Shown in pieces: positions 55,089 through 63,221 of a stretch of 64,000 nucleotides of DNA. This DNA is from Mediannikoviicoccus vaginalis (GTDB lineage: Bacteria > Bacillota > Clostridia > Tissierellales > Peptoniphilaceae): the NCBI RefSeq assembly GCF_928097925.1, contig NZ_CAKMRI010000001.1:682001-746000 (forward strand), read 5' to 3'. The position numbers and the translations under genes are program-made. The first letter of the stretch is position 1, and each line of letters opens with the position of its first letter. The notes beneath the pieces are model-generated. The model saw only the letters and a list, made by a program, of their open reading frames with translations, was not told where the DNA came from and did not search any database.

Positions 55089-55170
55089 GAAATTTCTGAC
55101 AAAAGATTAAATTCATTTGATATTCTTGCAAAATATTGTAATCATTACAATCTTTTTCTCAATTAAAAAA

Positions 55171-55187
55171 GGACGTCTCAGACGCCC
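55171..55187 (-). terminator. Terminator of the gluconate operon
   Basis: GGGCGTC-TGA-GACGTCC (7 bp, one G-U) followed by TTTTTTAATT, eight bases after the gnd stop. Confidence 0.85.
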
Positions 55188-55194
55188 CCTTTAA

Positions 55195-56598
55195 CTATCT
55201 ATTCCATTTGTGATGGAAAGTTCCTTCCCTATCTACTCTTTCAAAAGTATGAGCTCCAAAATAGTCCCTAAGTCCTTGAATCATATTTGCTGATCCTGGA
55301 TAGGTCTTAAGGCTGTCGAAGTATGAAAGGCCACTGCTAAGTGCAGGAATTGGTATTTCAAGTTCAAAGGCCTTTGAAACCACTTTTCTAAGTGATGAAG
55401 AACATTCTTTAACTATATCTTCAAATACAGGACTAAGTAGTAGATTTGAAAGCTTTGGATTTTCTTCATATGCATCCATAATCTCTTTTAATAATCTACC
55501 TTGAAGAATACATCCAGCTGTAAAGCCTTCTGCAATTGATTTGTAGTCGAAGTCCCAGTTGTACTCAGATGCAGCTTCCTTTAAAAGAGCAAAGCCTTGA
55601 GCGTATGCTATGATTTTTGAAAGCAGTAGAGCATTTTTAATATCATCTCTCCACATTGCTATGTCAAGTGTTTCATAGTCCCCTCTTGGATACATTTCAC
55701 TAAATTCTTTTCTGTCTTCGAATAGGGATGAAATAACCCTTGCATTTAATCCAGCAACTAGAACAGAAGTTTCAACTCCCAAGTCGATAGCTTCAAGAGC
55801 CGCCCACTTGCCTGTGCCCTTGTGCTTTGCCTTGTCCTTAATGTTTTCTAACAAGTAAGAGCCGTCTTCGTCCTTTTCTTTTAAAACATTAACAGCAATG
55901 TCAAGTAGATATCCAGATTGAATACCATCTTTAAAGTATTCAAACTCTTTAGCCATTTGGTCGTTGTCAATTTTAAAAGCTTCACGAAGAATTAAATACA
56001 TCTCCGCAATAATTTGCATGTCGCCGTATTCAATGCTGTTGTGAACCATCTTAACATAGTGTCCCGCACCGTCAGTTCCAGCATACTTACAACAAACACC
56101 ACCATCTTCGTTTTTTGCAGATACGGCTTCAAGAAGTTCTTTCACATGGCCATAGGCCTCTTTGTCCCCTCCTGGCATAATTGCAGGGCCAAGTCTTGCT
56201 CCCTCTTCACCACCAGAGACTCCAACACCTAAAAAGTTTATGCCATGTTCCTTTAGCTCATTGGTTCTTCTTATTGTGTCCTTATAATATGAGTTTCCAG
56301 CGTCCATTATGATGTCGTCTTTTTCCAAATATTTTAAAAGCTCGTTACACATTTGGTCAACTGGATCACCAGACTTAATCATAAGAAGAACTCTTCTAGG
56401 TTTTTCTAAACTTTCCACAAAGTCTTTCAGGGAGGAAAAACCCTCTAAGTTACCTGTAGCATCTTCTTCTAAAGCTTTCTTCAACGGTTCTTCTGACCTG
56501 TTGTATACGGCAAGCTTATAGCCCTTGTCCGCAAAGTTAAGTGCAAGGTTCTTGCCCATTACAGCCATTCCAATGATTCCTAATTTATTTTTAGACAT
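55195..56598 (-). CDS. gnd: 6-phosphogluconate dehydrogenase, decarboxylating
   Basis: A 467-residue NADP-dependent enzyme giving ribulose 5-phosphate and CO2. 'GIIGMAVMGKNLALNFADKG' is the cofactor site; 'GVSGGEEGARLGPAIMPGG' and 'GHYVKMVHNSIEYGDMQ' are catalytic. Last of the gluconate operon; feeds pentose phosphates. Confidence 0.97.
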   Translation of the reverse strand: MSKNKLGIIGMAVMGKNLALNFADKGYKLAVYNRSEEPLKKALEEDATGNLEGFSSLKDFVESLEKPRRVLLMIKSGDPVDQMCNELLKYLEKDDIIMDAGNSYYKDTIRRTNELKEHGINFLGVGVSGGEEGARLGPAIMPGGDKEAYGHVKELLEAVSAKNEDGGVCCKYAGTDGAGHYVKMVHNSIEYGDMQIIAEMYLILREAFKIDNDQMAKEFEYFKDGIQSGYLLDIAVNVLKEKDEDGSYLLENIKDKAKHKGTGKWAALEAIDLGVETSVLVAGLNARVISSLFEDRKEFSEMYPRGDYETLDIAMWRDDIKNALLLSKIIAYAQGFALLKEAASEYNWDFDYKSIAEGFTAGCILQGRLLKEIMDAYEENPKLSNLLLSPVFEDIVKECSSSLRKVVSKAFELEIPIPALSSGLSYFDSLKTYPGSANMIQGLRDYFGAHTFERVDREGTFHHKWNR

Positions 56599-56619
56599 TT
56601 TTCCTCCTCTTTATCTATT

Positions 56620-57960
56620 CTATACAAATAAGCTTAATATTAATGCCATTATAAGACCTACAAAACCGATTAAGGTTTCCATAACAGTCCATGAACGTAA
56701 AGTGTCCTTTGTGCTTAGTCCAAAGTATCTGTTAACTAGCCAGAATCCTGAGTCGTTAACATGACTGAAAGCAGTTGCTCCAGCTGCAATTGCAATTACA
56801 ACAAGTGCTGGTTCAACGGAAGTTCCTTGTACTATAGGAGCTACGATTGCCGCTGCTGTAGCCATTGATACTGTAGCAGACCCTGCAGAAATTCTTACTA
56901 CTACTGCAATTATAAATGCTAAGATTAATGGACTTAGGCTAAGTGTTGAAAATGCATTACCAACTGCATCACCAATTCCAGAGTCTACAAGAACTTGTTT
57001 AAACACACCACCTGCTCCAGTTACAAGGATAATAAGTCCTGTTGAGTTTAGAGCAGCATTTGAAACTGATTGTATGTCTTCCATTGAAAGCCCTTTAAAT
57101 CTTCCAAGGATTACAAATGAAAGTAGACACGCAATTATAAGAGCTACAATTGGGTGACCTATAAATGAGAATACAGTTCTCATGGTGTTACCTTCTGGAA
57201 GAGCAGCAGTTGTTGCAGTGTTTAGAAGTATCAACACGATTGGGAAGATAATTAAGAACATAATAGTTCCAAAGCTTGGAAGTTCGTGTTCTTTAGCTTC
57301 AATAACATTGTTATCAAGTTCCATGTACTCAGGAACTTCAGCCATAATCTTTTTACCAATATGATTACCCCAAATAGGTCCCGCTACAATAGCTGAAGGA
57401 ATACCACAGATTATACCGTAAAGAATAACCTTACCTAGGTCCGCGCCAATAAGTTCAGCAACCATGATAGGTCCTGGTGTAGGTGGAACGAAAGCATGAG
57501 TTACAGCAAGACCAGCTAATAGTGGAATACCATAAACTAGTACAGACTTTTTAGAACTCTTTGCCAGTGCATACACAAGTGGTACCAAAATAATAAATCC
57601 AACGTCAAAGAATACTGGAATTGAAACTAAGAAACCTGCTATAAGCATTGCCCAAGGCGCCTTTTCTTCTCCAAAGGCCTTTAAGAATGTCCTCGCAAGC
57701 TTTTCAGCTCCACCACTGATTTCAAGCATCTTACCGAACATTGCACCAAGTCCGATTACAGTTGCTAAGAAACCTAATGTACCGCCCATTCCAGATACCA
57801 TGGAGTTTACAATATCTCCCAGTGGCATCTTTGTTGCAATCCCCATGAATAAACTTACAATTAATAGGGAAATAAATGCATGAAGTTTAACCTTCATTAC
57901 TAAAAACAATAAAATTCCTACCGTTACAAGTAATAACAGTATAAGCGATGTTGCAGACAT
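56620..57960 (-). CDS. gntP: Gluconate permease, GntP family
   Basis: A 446-residue transporter with about 12-14 membrane helices. 'GGAEKLARTFLKAFGEEKAP', 'HAFVPPTPGPIMVAELIGAD' and 'GSATVSMATAAAIVAP' are typical. It imports gluconate with protons for the kinase encoded upstream. Confidence 0.95.
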   Translation of the reverse strand: MSATSLILLLLVTVGILLFLVMKVKLHAFISLLIVSLFMGIATKMPLGDIVNSMVSGMGGTLGFLATVIGLGAMFGKMLEISGGAEKLARTFLKAFGEEKAPWAMLIAGFLVSIPVFFDVGFIILVPLVYALAKSSKKSVLVYGIPLLAGLAVTHAFVPPTPGPIMVAELIGADLGKVILYGIICGIPSAIVAGPIWGNHIGKKIMAEVPEYMELDNNVIEAKEHELPSFGTIMFLIIFPIVLILLNTATTAALPEGNTMRTVFSFIGHPIVALIIACLLSFVILGRFKGLSMEDIQSVSNAALNSTGLIILVTGAGGVFKQVLVDSGIGDAVGNAFSTLSLSPLILAFIIAVVVRISAGSATVSMATAAAIVAPIVQGTSVEPALVVIAIAAGATAFSHVNDSGFWLVNRYFGLSTKDTLRSWTVMETLIGFVGLIMALILSLFV

Positions 57961-57977
57961 AATGTCCTCCTTAAAAT

Positions 57978-59477
57978 TTATTTATCATCTACAGAACTTG
58001 AAAGTTTTGCAAGCTCATGTAGTAATGACCTATTTTGTACAATAGCTCTTTTATAAATATCGAATTCTTTATCCCTTCTGTAGTTTTCAATAGGCAAGTA
58101 TTCCTTTCCAGAAATAAAGTAGTCCTTTGCTTCATCAAGGCTCTTTATCTTTCCAATGGCAAGAATACCTAACAAGAAAGCTCCAAATAGTGGCCCATCT
58201 CCCTGTTCAGTTACAAACACAGGTCTGTCCACAATGTTACAGAAAGTTTGAACCCATATGTCAGACTTAGTGAATCCACCATTAACATAAAATTCATTTA
58301 CCTTTGTGTCTGTTGCCTTTAGTAGTACCTCAAACACATCCCTTAGACAGAAGGACACTCCTCTAATGGCAGCAATTAAAATATCTTCAGGTCCATGACC
58401 ATGGGATAGTCCCAGGGCTGAGCCCTTTAAATCTGCGTCCCAATAAGGTGCCCTTTCACCGGAGATAAATGGAAGAAATACAATTCCATTTCCATAGTCC
58501 TCTGGGTTAAGGCCTTCGAAAACTTCATCAAGGTGCTTATCAATGTTTAAATTCTTTCTAATCCATTCATAGAAAATTCCACCATTATTAATTGCTCCAC
58601 CGGAAACATATAGCTCATCACTTAAAATATATGAGAAAATCGCTCCGTTTTCATCAATGAGAGGATGATCCGTAACAACCCTTAATGCTCCTGAAGTTCC
58701 CACTGTGGATACAGCAGTTCCCTTGTTTAGACCATGGGATCCAAGATTTGCAAGACATCCATCACTGGCGCCAAGAACAATTGGAATATCTTTTTCAAGA
58801 CCTAAGTCATTTTTAAACTCATCAGTTAATTCATCCATAACATGGGTGGTACTAAATACCTTAGGTAGGTTCTCTTCAGTAATTCCTGCATACTCAAGAG
58901 CCTTTTCATCCCACTTTCTAGAGTGGATATTATACATTCCCGTTGCAGAAGCTATTGACTCATCAACTACCCATTCCCCTGTCATCCAGTGTAATATTAT
59001 TTCCTTTATGCCCACAAATCGTTTTGATTTTTCGAAAATTTCATTTTCCTTTTCTCTTAAGTAAATTATTTTATAAAGAGGACTCATTGGATGCACAGGC
59101 GTTCCAGTTTCCCTATAGATTTCAATGCCCTTTCCATCTTCTTTTGCTCTTTCAACAAACTCTTGACTTCTTCTGTCATTCCAGAGCATAACATTTGTAA
59201 GTGCATTGTTATCTTCATCTACCGCAACAAGAGAGTGCATATATGCAGATAGAGAAATAAAACCAACCTCTTCCCTCTCAACATGAATTTTAGAAACAAG
59301 TTCCTTTAAAACAGAACTCAAATTCCATTTAATTGCATCAGGTTCTTGCTCCATAAAACCGCTTTCCGGCTTAACAATATTTGAGTTTCTATAGCTTTCG
59401 TTAACTACAAAACCCCTTTCATCATATACAATTCCCTTGATTGTAGTAGTGCCTATATCTATACAAATATATCTCAT
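57978..59477 (-). CDS. gntK: Gluconokinase, FGGY family
   Basis: A 499-residue sugar kinase. 'ICIDIGTTTIKGIVYDERG' binds phosphate, 'GASDGCLANLGSHGL' and 'FLPFISGERAPYWDADLKG' are gluconokinase-like. ATG 59477 after AAAGGTGA is preferred to a start five codons upstream. First of gntK-gntP-gnd; the regulator is not in the window. Confidence 0.93.
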   Translation of the reverse strand: MRYICIDIGTTTIKGIVYDERGFVVNESYRNSNIVKPESGFMEQEPDAIKWNLSSVLKELVSKIHVEREEVGFISLSAYMHSLVAVDEDNNALTNVMLWNDRRSQEFVERAKEDGKGIEIYRETGTPVHPMSPLYKIIYLREKENEIFEKSKRFVGIKEIILHWMTGEWVVDESIASATGMYNIHSRKWDEKALEYAGITEENLPKVFSTTHVMDELTDEFKNDLGLEKDIPIVLGASDGCLANLGSHGLNKGTAVSTVGTSGALRVVTDHPLIDENGAIFSYILSDELYVSGGAINNGGIFYEWIRKNLNIDKHLDEVFEGLNPEDYGNGIVFLPFISGERAPYWDADLKGSALGLSHGHGPEDILIAAIRGVSFCLRDVFEVLLKATDTKVNEFYVNGGFTKSDIWVQTFCNIVDRPVFVTEQGDGPLFGAFLLGILAIGKIKSLDEAKDYFISGKEYLPIENYRRDKEFDIYKRAIVQNRSLLHELAKLSSSVDDK

Positions 59478-59575
59478 AAAATCACCTTTCATTCACTTCA
59501 ATCTTTAACCATCTCTTACCTGTAATAATATAATATTTTAATTAAAATATCAATGTATTTTATTCATCATTATTA

Positions 59576-60298
59576 TTAAATAAAGCCTATTTTCCTAAGC
59601 TCTTTATCAAATTCATTTGTAATTTTACTTCTTCTGAAATTAAATTCTCCTAACGCTTCGAACTCCACATATCCCATTAGAGAATTGGTAATAAATCCAG
59701 AATCAAACTTCTCTAAATCCTCTTTTTTAATCAGCACCTCCTCCACATCAAAGTGCTCAATAAAAAAACTTCTCATAACGCCATTTAATATTCCAGTGGA
59801 CAATTTAGGTGTAAACATTTTCTCATTTCTTATAAAAAAGATATTAGAAACTGCCCCTTCCGCAATATATCCATTTTCATTTAGAAAAATCGGTTCAAAA
59901 AAACCTTCTTCCTTTGCCCTTCTCTTCTCCAAAATATTATCCATATAATTAAAAGTCTTGTGATACACCATTTTAGAAGTAGAATTTCTTATGATGCTTG
60001 CAAAGTTAAGTCTCACTTCATCTGTAGTTTTTTTATTATAAGGATCTTTTCTTGTGGTGATAATTTTATTTTTCTCTGACACAGAGAGCTTTAACGCGTA
60101 GGACTCTTCACTATGACTGTCAGTGAAATTAGTTATGTCTTCTTCGTTGACCACTTGGTCCATATTAAAATATTTCAAACTATTGTTGATTCTATTAATA
60201 TGCTCGTTTAAAAGAATTGGCTTTCTATTTACCACCTTGATGGTTTCAAAAAGACCCATGCCAAAGAAAAACCCATTGTCTAAAATAATTTTCTCCAT
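59576..60298 (-). CDS. pabC: Aminodeoxychorismate lyase (class IV aminotransferase)
   Basis: A 240-residue PLP enzyme of fold type IV. 'DNGFFFGMGLFETIKVVNRK' and 'SKMVYHKTFNYMDNILEKRR' with the PLP lysine, 'NGYIAEGAVSNIFFI' and 'GILNGVMR' match PabC, which releases 4-aminobenzoate for folate. ATG 60298 with AAAGGAAG is chosen; the frame upstream overlaps a repeat. The pabB gene lies 3 kb upstream, separated by a surface protein gene. Confidence 0.85.
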   Translation of the reverse strand: MEKIILDNGFFFGMGLFETIKVVNRKPILLNEHINRINNSLKYFNMDQVVNEEDITNFTDSHSEESYALKLSVSEKNKIITTRKDPYNKKTTDEVRLNFASIIRNSTSKMVYHKTFNYMDNILEKRRAKEEGFFEPIFLNENGYIAEGAVSNIFFIRNEKMFTPKLSTGILNGVMRSFFIEHFDVEEVLIKKEDLEKFDSGFITNSLMGYVEFEALGEFNFRRSKITNEFDKELRKIGFI

Positions 60299-60400
60299 GA
60301 AACTTCCTTTCATTGTGATGTTAAATATATTATACCATTTATTAGAGGCGATAATCTCGTCTGTCATCCTTGTTAATCGGCAGCGACTCCCTTCCTTAAG

Positions 60401-60450
60401 TTCATTCTGAGCGGAAATTTTTGCAAGCAAAAATTGGAGTCGAAGAATTC
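60401..60450. repeat. Candidate dispersed repeat (ATTCTGAGCG...CGAAGAAT type)
   Basis: TTCATTCTGAGCGG and GGAGTCGAAGAATTC flank a palindrome AAATTTTTGC/GCAAAAATT (60414-60435). The flanks resemble the widespread ATTCTGAGCGAAGCGAAGAAT repeat with an insert. Only one copy is in the window, so the repeat nature is inferred. Confidence 0.4.
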
Positions 60451-60612
60451 AATATAATGTAGACATTGATGAAATAGAATACTTAGTTCAATTTAAACCC
60501 AACATAACACATTCTCAAGCAGCAAAAAATCCAACAAGATTTTCTTCTTCTTTTAAAGCAGGTTTTCAGGACTGAAGTCTCAATCGTTTGGAAGGTAAGG
60601 AAGAGAGGATTT

Positions 60613-60664
60613 CAAGGAGAGAACGTTAGAAACCATACGACAAGGTTTCTTAGTTCTCTCCTTG
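60613..60664. repeat. Long interrupted inverted repeat
   Basis: CAAGGAGAGAAC + AGAAACC pair with GGTTTCT + GTTCTCTCCTTG (19 bp with a small internal loop), around ATACGACAA. No T run follows on either strand. It could be the end of a small mobile element or a structured RNA. Confidence 0.65.
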
Positions 60665-60768
60665 GTTAAAAAAGAAAATATTATAGAAATAAAAATGAAG
60701 TAAGATAAAACTTGAAAAACATCATATACTTTTAAAGTTTGAATTTTTTCAGAAAAAATTCAAAAAAA

Positions 60769-60790
60769 GACCCAGGATTTCTCCCAGGTC
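60769..60790 (-). terminator. Terminator of the CWB2 surface protein gene
   Basis: GACCTGGGA-GAAA-TCCTGGGTC (9 bp with two G-U) followed by TTTTTTTGAATTTTTT on the minus strand. Confidence 0.85.
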
Positions 60791-60797
60791 CTCTCTA

Positions 60798-62537
60798 TTA
60801 CTTTGTTAACTCTTTAAACACTCTTTCACTAATCATATTTGTACCACCTACAGCTGTAAGTTTTTCTACCTTTGCCTTAGCTATATAGTCCTTTAATGAT
60901 TGTGATGCGCTATTTGCTCCAGTTAATAGAATTGGCATATTTAACATTCCACCAACTGGTCCTATTACAAGTGCATCCATCCATTGTTCGCCATTTGCAA
61001 CAAAGATTTCGTCGGATTTTTTAATTCCATTAACTGCTATATCCATAGCTGTTTCATATCTGTTTTTACCACTTAGTCTTTCTGATACTGATGGTAGTAA
61101 ACCTTCTACTTTCTTTGATACAGAACCAGTACCACCTGCAATGGACACTTGTTTTATATCAAGTGCTGTTATAGCATCTTTAACTGATTTTGGTAAGCTC
61201 TTTTCCTTTACAAGTAATATTGGATAGCCTTCCCTTGCTGCATAAGGTCCAACTGTTAATGCATCGGCAAATACTTCTCCTGATGCTATTACGGCATGTT
61301 CTAGCTCTCCAGTCTTATCAACAACTTCCTTAGCTACCTTTGCTGAAGTTTCATATCTATCCTTACCATGAATTCTTTCTACACCATCTGTGTCTATTTC
61401 AGCTAGTTCTCTTCTAACAGCTTCTGAAACGGATGAATTTCCACCAACAATTATTACATCACTAGCTCCAAGTCTTTCGATTTCAGCTTTAACTTTAGAA
61501 TCTAATTTCTTTGAATTAGTTAATAAAATAGGCGCTTTATATTGTTTTGCCAGTACTGATGCCGTCATTGCATCTGGGAAGTTAGAAGCATCAACAACTA
61601 TAACAGTGTCCGCGGAACCAAAGTAGTCCTTAGAAATTTTAATAGCTGTTTCAACTCTATTTCTACCACTAATTCTATCCCCTTCAGGTTTTGTTGGTAT
61701 TTTTGATTTAACCTTTACAGCTTCTGACATTTTTTGTCCATAATAATTTTCAGTCCATGCGCTTACTTCTGTTTCATCAGCTACCTTATTTCCTGGAATA
61801 ATTATTTTTCCAGTTTTTTTATCTAGCTTAATATCTTCATTAGTTGTGGTCCATTTATGTTTCATGTCGTCTCTTATTACTTCAACCTTTACAGATTGTT
61901 TTGAACCTTCTGGTATATAAGTTACATGAATTGTACTAACACTACCATTTTTTCTTGGTAATGTTATTTCAACACTTCCATTATCTTTCGCTTCTATATT
62001 TGGTTTAACTGGATCATCACCTTTATAAATTATGTCTGCTGTATATACTGTATCCTTATTAAGAATTCCTTTAACTTCAGGTTCCCATCCATTAAATGCA
62101 AATGTACTTGTTCCACCCATATCATTATCTTCTGGAACTTTTATATTATCTACATTAGTTCCCTTTGGATATAAAAATGTCATTGAGAATATATATCCAC
62201 CATCATTTTTAATAAGATATTCTGCCTTGTTTTCAAATGACTTTTCTAAAAAATAATTATTAAATTGGTCATTTGGAAGTCTCCAAGTTACGCTAATCTT
62301 TCCATTAGGTGCATCCGGTTCTTTAAAATCATAATATGCTACTTCAACACCATTTTTATCTTTCGTTGTTACATTTACCTTTTGATAGCCTTTTAGATTT
62401 TTATTAGCATAACTTTCTGCTAATTCAATTGCTTTTTGGTTTGCATTTGCTTTTGTTGTTATGAATTCTTCTGCATCTATTATAGTGTCTAATTTCCCAT
62501 CTTTTTTCTCTATAAAAGCAGCCTTATATTTTTTCAT
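60798..62537 (-). CDS. Surface protein with three C-terminal CWB2 repeats (downstream part of a frameshifted gene)
   Basis: The open frame encodes a beta-rich region (about 1-280, Ig/Big-like with 'KISVTWRLPNDQFNNYF') and three cell-wall-binding type 2 repeats beginning 'RISGRNRVETAIKISK', 'RIHGKDRYETSAKVAK' and 'RLSGKNRYETAMDIAV'. CWB2 triplets attach proteins to wall polymers. The frame continues upstream of the ATG without a stop to an A7 run at 62754-62760, where one extra base separates it from the signal-peptide part. As one gene (60798-63150, one base less) it would be 783 residues and secreted. Alone it has no signal peptide. Confidence 0.85.
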   Translation of the reverse strand: MKKYKAAFIEKKDGKLDTIIDAEEFITTKANANQKAIELAESYANKNLKGYQKVNVTTKDKNGVEVAYYDFKEPDAPNGKISVTWRLPNDQFNNYFLEKSFENKAEYLIKNDGGYIFSMTFLYPKGTNVDNIKVPEDNDMGGTSTFAFNGWEPEVKGILNKDTVYTADIIYKGDDPVKPNIEAKDNGSVEITLPRKNGSVSTIHVTYIPEGSKQSVKVEVIRDDMKHKWTTTNEDIKLDKKTGKIIIPGNKVADETEVSAWTENYYGQKMSEAVKVKSKIPTKPEGDRISGRNRVETAIKISKDYFGSADTVIVVDASNFPDAMTASVLAKQYKAPILLTNSKKLDSKVKAEIERLGASDVIIVGGNSSVSEAVRRELAEIDTDGVERIHGKDRYETSAKVAKEVVDKTGELEHAVIASGEVFADALTVGPYAAREGYPILLVKEKSLPKSVKDAITALDIKQVSIAGGTGSVSKKVEGLLPSVSERLSGKNRYETAMDIAVNGIKKSDEIFVANGEQWMDALVIGPVGGMLNMPILLTGANSASQSLKDYIAKAKVEKLTAVGGTNMISERVFKELTK

Positions 62538-62742
62538 ATTAGACTCATTATGAAATGTAACTTTGAATTTAGCTGTACCAATTTCTTTTGTCTCTCTATA
62601 ATCTTTTCTTTGAAAAGTAAAATTTAATTCTTTTCCTATAAGATCATTAACTTTTATCTTATCTACATCTAAATTTAACTGTGAACTTATTTTTGAAATA
62701 ATTTCTTCTTTTACCTCTTTCTCAGCTAAATCTTTTTGATTT

Positions 62743-63150
62743 TCACCTTGATGTTTTTTTAGCTATACTTACAACATCAATAGCTTCCTGATTTCCAACT
62801 TGAAATTTCTCAAATAAATCATCAAGTGTATAATTTTCGCTAGAGCTAACAGCACAGTTCGATACCAAAGAACTTGCCAGTCCTATTCCATCAATATCTT
62901 TAAGTAACTTTTCTGTATAATTATCTCTTATAAATATATCTGCCTCTTTTTTATCTTTGTCTAGAACAGCATAATACATAACTTCTTCACTATCCATATG
63001 GCTTTGTACTGTGTGGTTAAACGTTGAACTTATCGAACTATATAGATCTTTTACAAATTTAGTTTCACTATTTCCTTCCGCAAAAACCGTTCCTATGCTT
63101 CCAAAAATCATGGTGAAAGCAAGAAACATTGCCAAAATTTTCCTTTTCAT
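62743..63150 (-). CDS. Signal-peptide part of the frameshifted CWB2 surface protein
   Basis: A 135-residue frame starting with a signal peptide 'MKRKILAMFLAFTMIF...VFA' (cleavage after Ala near 25) and a short exported region, ending 'SIAKKTSR' right after an A7 run. With one A less, translation continues 'KKHQGENQKDLAEKEVKEEI' into the downstream CWB2 protein. ATG has AGGAGG. It is either a sequence error, a dead gene or a slippage switch. Confidence 0.8.
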   Translation of the reverse strand: MKRKILAMFLAFTMIFGSIGTVFAEGNSETKFVKDLYSSISSTFNHTVQSHMDSEEVMYYAVLDKDKKEADIFIRDNYTEKLLKDIDGIGLASSLVSNCAVSSSENYTLDDLFEKFQVGNQEAIDVVSIAKKTSR

Positions 63151-63180
63151 TTTATCCTCCTGTTTATTATATTTATAAAT

Positions 63181-63209
63181 ATTTTATCAGATTTCAGTGT
63201 TAAAGACAA
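63181..63209 (-). promoter_or_regulatory. Promoter of the surface protein gene
   Basis: TTGTCT (63204-63209), 17 bases, TAAAAT (63181-63186) on the minus strand, 30 bases before the ATG. It lies just after the pabB stop, so the surface gene has its own promoter. Confidence 0.6.
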
Positions 63210-63221
63210 TCTAACATCAAC

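Larger units (their letters stand above)
60431..60797. other. Intergenic region between pabC and the surface protein
   Basis: This 367-base stretch has no complete gene. It holds part of the candidate repeat, a short plus-strand open remnant of about 48 codons ending at a TGA near 60575 that I do not recognise, a long inverted repeat (60613-60664) and the terminator of the surface protein gene. It looks like debris of an insertion. Confidence 0.5.
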
